A stretch of 31,993 nt of DNA from CAZHWT01 sp964536215 (GTDB taxonomy: Bacteria > Patescibacteriota > CAZHWT01): contig CAZHWT010000011.1 in assembly GCA_964536215.1 (NCBI GenBank), forward strand, positions 1 to 31,993, given 5' to 3'. Shown here piece after piece: positions 30,015 to 31,993 of this stretch; position 1 is the first letter of the stretch; each line of letters starts with the position of its first letter. A program made the translations under genes and the position numbers. A model generated the notes under the pieces. The model was not told where the DNA came from. It was given only the letters and a program-made list of their open reading frames with translations, and did no database searches.

Positions 30015-31157
30015 ATGATGACTATTAGTCGACGGACAATTGTATCAGTGATAACGTTTGCCAGTTTTATTTTGGTGACATTGGTGGTTATTTTTTTAGC
30101 TCAAGGCAAACGGTTTAATTTGTCGACTAACCAAATCTATGGGACCGGTATTATTGCGGTAGAGACTAACCCTCAGGGGGCTAGTGTGAGTCTGAATGGT
30201 GAAATGCGCGGGACGAGTAATTTGAATATTTCTAATTTGCCGGCGGAGACATATGCGGTCAAGGTGGAAAAAGATGGGTATGCGCCGTGGGAGTCTACTG
30301 TGCAGGTAAAAGCCGGTAAGGTGGTCACTTTAACGCCATTGATGGTGCCAATTAACCCTAGCTTGTCCCCTATTACTTCGGCAGCCACTAGTCGGCCGGT
30401 GTTGTCGCCAGATGGTCAAAAATTGGCTTACGGTGTGCCAAGCGGCAGTTCGGCGGGGATTTGGGTTTTAGATCTGAGTAGTCAGCCGTTTAATCTGAAC
30501 AGCAAGCCGGTGCAGGTAGTGGCTGATACGGCGGTACTGGCCTATTCTTCGGCTACTCTGACTTGGTCGCCGAATAATCGGGAGATTTTGGCGGTGTTTG
30601 ATAATGGCCTGTCGAGTAATAGTTATTTGCTAGCGGTGGATAAGAATCATCCGCCTCAGGATGTGACGGCGAACAAGGATGAGTTGTTGACGGGATGGCA
30701 GGATGAGAAACAGCAGTCTTTAGAGGAGTTGGTGTCCGATCTGGATGAGGAGGGTAAGCAGCTGGCTTTGGATCATGCCGACACGCTGGTCTGGGCGCCG
30801 ACTAACTTAAAGTTTTTGTATTCCGATGAGGTTGAAGGTAAGCGGGTTTATTCTACCTATAATAAGGAAACCAAGACATACCATGAAGCCATGACTGTGA
30901 GCCTGGATACGTTTACGGCAGTGCGCTGGTATGCTGATGGACAGCATTTAATTGTGCTGGAGAAAGACTCAGCTGATGCGACTACGGGCAAGGTGAGTTT
31001 AATGGATTTGGATGGTAGCAATAAAATGCAAGCCTTCGCAGGAACGCTAATTGGTGACACCCTCTACACGTACTTAAACGGGGCTAAATTAGTCATTCTG
31101 ACCAGTTTTAATCAGCAGAGCGATTCATACTATCTTTATTCAATTAACTTGCGGTAA
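30015..31157 (+). CDS. Membrane-anchored PEGA domain and beta-propeller protein
   Basis: A 380-aa protein from the ATG at 30015; a GTG at 29988 is in frame but lies upstream of the promoter. One N-terminal membrane span (about residues 9-29) leads to a PEGA domain (GIIAVETNPQGASVSLNGEM, about 45-115) and then a TolB/WD40-like propeller with blade motifs such as RPVLSPDGQKLAYGV and LTWSPNNREILAVFD. The bulk is expected outside the membrane. PEGA domains occur in surface-layer and signalling proteins; a role in the envelope beside mreB is inferred. Repeat words follow the stop codon, and no terminator is seen. Confidence 0.85.
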   Translation: MMTISRRTIVSVITFASFILVTLVVIFLAQGKRFNLSTNQIYGTGIIAVETNPQGASVSLNGEMRGTSNLNISNLPAETYAVKVEKDGYAPWESTVQVKAGKVVTLTPLMVPINPSLSPITSAATSRPVLSPDGQKLAYGVPSGSSAGIWVLDLSSQPFNLNSKPVQVVADTAVLAYSSATLTWSPNNREILAVFDNGLSSNSYLLAVDKNHPPQDVTANKDELLTGWQDEKQQSLEELVSDLDEEGKQLALDHADTLVWAPTNLKFLYSDEVEGKRVYSTYNKETKTYHEAMTVSLDTFTAVRWYADGQHLIVLEKDSADATTGKVSLMDLDGSNKMQAFAGTLIGDTLYTYLNGAKLVILTSFNQQSDSYYLYSINLR

Positions 31158-31200
31158 ATAGGGTAGGTTTTAGGTTATAGGTGATAGGTTTTAGTAATTT
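31158..31200. repeat. TAGGTTTTAGG word repeat
   Basis: GGTAGGTTTTAGGTTATAGG (31162-31181) followed by TGATAGGTTTTAG is the same word family as 9704-9730 and 28741-28771. Confidence 0.65.
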
Positions 31201-31230
31201 GGGTTAGTGGGGCGGGTGTGCATTAGGCTA

Positions 31231-31263
31231 GAGAAAAGGCCCGGACGAGTTGTGTCCGGGCCT
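31231..31263 (-). terminator. Terminator of the 31271-31792 gene
   Basis: On the minus strand AGGCCCGGAC and GTCCGGGCCT (31263-31254/31246-31237) form a 10-bp stem followed by TTTTCTC, eight bases after the stop codon. Confidence 0.93.
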
Positions 31264-31270
31264 ATGTGCT

Positions 31271-31792
31271 TTAGCTGTCGGCTACCTCCACCTCCATCAG
31301 ACGGATATATTCGTCCGCCTGCTCTTTCTTTTCCGCCTGACGGAGAGCGCTGATAACAGCGCCCTCCGTCTGATTATCGAGTCGCTTCAGAAATTGGCCG
31401 GCAGCCTTGCCGGCCATAAGGCCTTGTGGCCAATCCTCTGCCCCGTACGGGGCATCGATTTGCTCGACTGCTACCCCGCCGGAAGCCGCTTGAGAGAACC
31501 AGATCTCCCCACCTGGGGAGTACCGATAATCTCCGTGACCCACAAACCCGATTTCGGCGAAACCGCCGTCATCGGAGTCTGAGAGCCGAATTCTCACACC
31601 CCCACCTTCGGGGGTGTAAAACTGGAGTCCTTCCCAGAAAAAGTTAAGGAATGGGAAATATCCCTCCTGACTTTTTTTCGCGTGCCACTCGTCGAGAGTA
31701 GCGCGCAGCTCTTCCATCGACGAGGCGCTCCTGGGGAGCGAGTCATTGAGCACGATTTCCACAACCTTTTGGGAGAATTCTACGATGTTCAT
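31271..31792 (-). CDS. Uncharacterised 173-aa protein
   Basis: I do not recognise a family. An acidic soluble protein from the ATG at 31792, where AAGGAGGAG lies five bases upstream; the frame is open 11 codons further upstream, but that start has no ribosome site. It has two helical ends and a Gly/Asp/aromatic-rich middle (PEGGGVRIRLSDSDDGGFAEIG, abridged, about residues 61-82, and FVGHGDYRYSPGGEIWF) that looks like beta strands. Its ribosome site lies inside a hairpin, so translation may be controlled by its leader. It has its own strong terminator. Reads in the same style as the orphans at 1338-2087 and 15262-16071. Confidence 0.7.
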   Translation of the reverse strand: MNIVEFSQKVVEIVLNDSLPRSASSMEELRATLDEWHAKKSQEGYFPFLNFFWEGLQFYTPEGGGVRIRLSDSDDGGFAEIGFVGHGDYRYSPGGEIWFSQAASGGVAVEQIDAPYGAEDWPQGLMAGKAAGQFLKRLDNQTEGAVISALRQAEKKEQADEYIRLMEVEVADS

Positions 31793-31795
31793 TTT

Positions 31796-31906
31796 TTCTC
31801 CTCCTTGGAGAATGCCGGTCTGCACCGGCTTTAGTTTTACTCTTATTCCACCATGGAATAAGAGGCGCGGGGTGGGTATCGACCAGTCCGCTTGCGAGGA
31901 AGCGGA
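31796..31906 (-). promoter_or_regulatory. Hairpin-rich leader of the 31271-31792 gene
   Basis: Reading on the minus strand from 31906: CCGCTT/AAGCGG (31905-31888), then CTCTTATTCCA/TGGAATAAGAG (31864-31840), then GCCGGT/ACCGGC (31829-31814), and finally TTCTCC/GGAGAA (about 31812-31797), which encloses the Shine-Dalgarno site AAGGAGGAG. Such stacked hairpins over a ribosome site suggest post-transcriptional control. A -10-like TATACT lies near 31983-31978. Confidence 0.45.
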
Positions 31907-31993
31907 TTTGAGGGGGTGAAGTTATAAAGGTACTTCTTGTTTGGCCGGGGTAGGTGCCCTGGCTGGATTAACTATGGATAGTATACTACGTTT

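Overview
The window looks like chromosome from a small-genome bacterium of the Candidate Phyla Radiation (Patescibacteria) type, at roughly 50% GC. This is an inference from several traits seen together: a broken-up secE-nusG-rplK / rplJ-rplL ribosomal region with no rplA in its usual place, a lone VirD4-like ATPase next to a disordered partner, a four-helix-bundle (rRNA intervening-sequence type) protein, a GIY-YIG fragment, many small orphan genes, and intergenic spacers built from short repeated words. Stop codons behave as in the standard code. No marker gene here fixes the lineage more closely.

Layout. 1-540: a dispersed inverted repeat, then a duplicated 5' half of tRNA-Trp, a broken GIY-YIG nuclease gene, and the intact tRNA-Trp. 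541-3400: small genes of unknown function on both strands, among many hairpins, good sigma70-type promoters and strong terminators. 3500-8450: a prkA-yeaH-spoVR operon behind a hairpin-rich leader with two internal terminators. 8478-13166: two membrane proteins, then a VirD4-like ATPase translated right after a disordered Pro/Gln/Ser-rich protein. 13482-17675: secE, nusG, rplK, then an unrelated minus-strand gene where rplA would be expected, then an L10-type leader, rplJ and rplL. 17830-18634: a four-helix-bundle protein and a tiny HTH protein. 18703-29879: a long minus-strand sugar block containing galT, a GT5 glycogen-synthase-like enzyme, a DUF1861/GT108-like protein, two GT4 glycosyltransferases around an alpha/alpha-barrel protein, an APH-fold kinase, a WecG/TagA GT26 enzyme, another GT4 and mreB. 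30015-31157: a PEGA/beta-propeller membrane protein. 31271-31792: an orphan gene with a structured leader.

How the genes may work together. DUF1861 is the bacterial counterpart of the Leishmania enzymes that make and break beta-1,2-mannan (mannogen). Its company here (two GT4s, a sugar barrel protein, a GT5, GalT and a kinase) suggests synthesis and turnover of a storage or surface oligosaccharide. PrkA-YeaH-SpoVR is a starvation/stress module in other bacteria. The GT26 and GT4 pair and MreB belong to envelope building.

Two styles of gene start are mixed. The genes at 1338-8393, the rpl genes, the orphan at 15262-16071, the HTH gene and the orphan at 31271-31792 have Shine-Dalgarno sites and mostly hairpin terminators. 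Most others (8478, 17830, 22298, 29879, 30015) lack a Shine-Dalgarno site and begin 6-12 nt after an extended -10 box, which predicts leaderless or nearly leaderless mRNAs.
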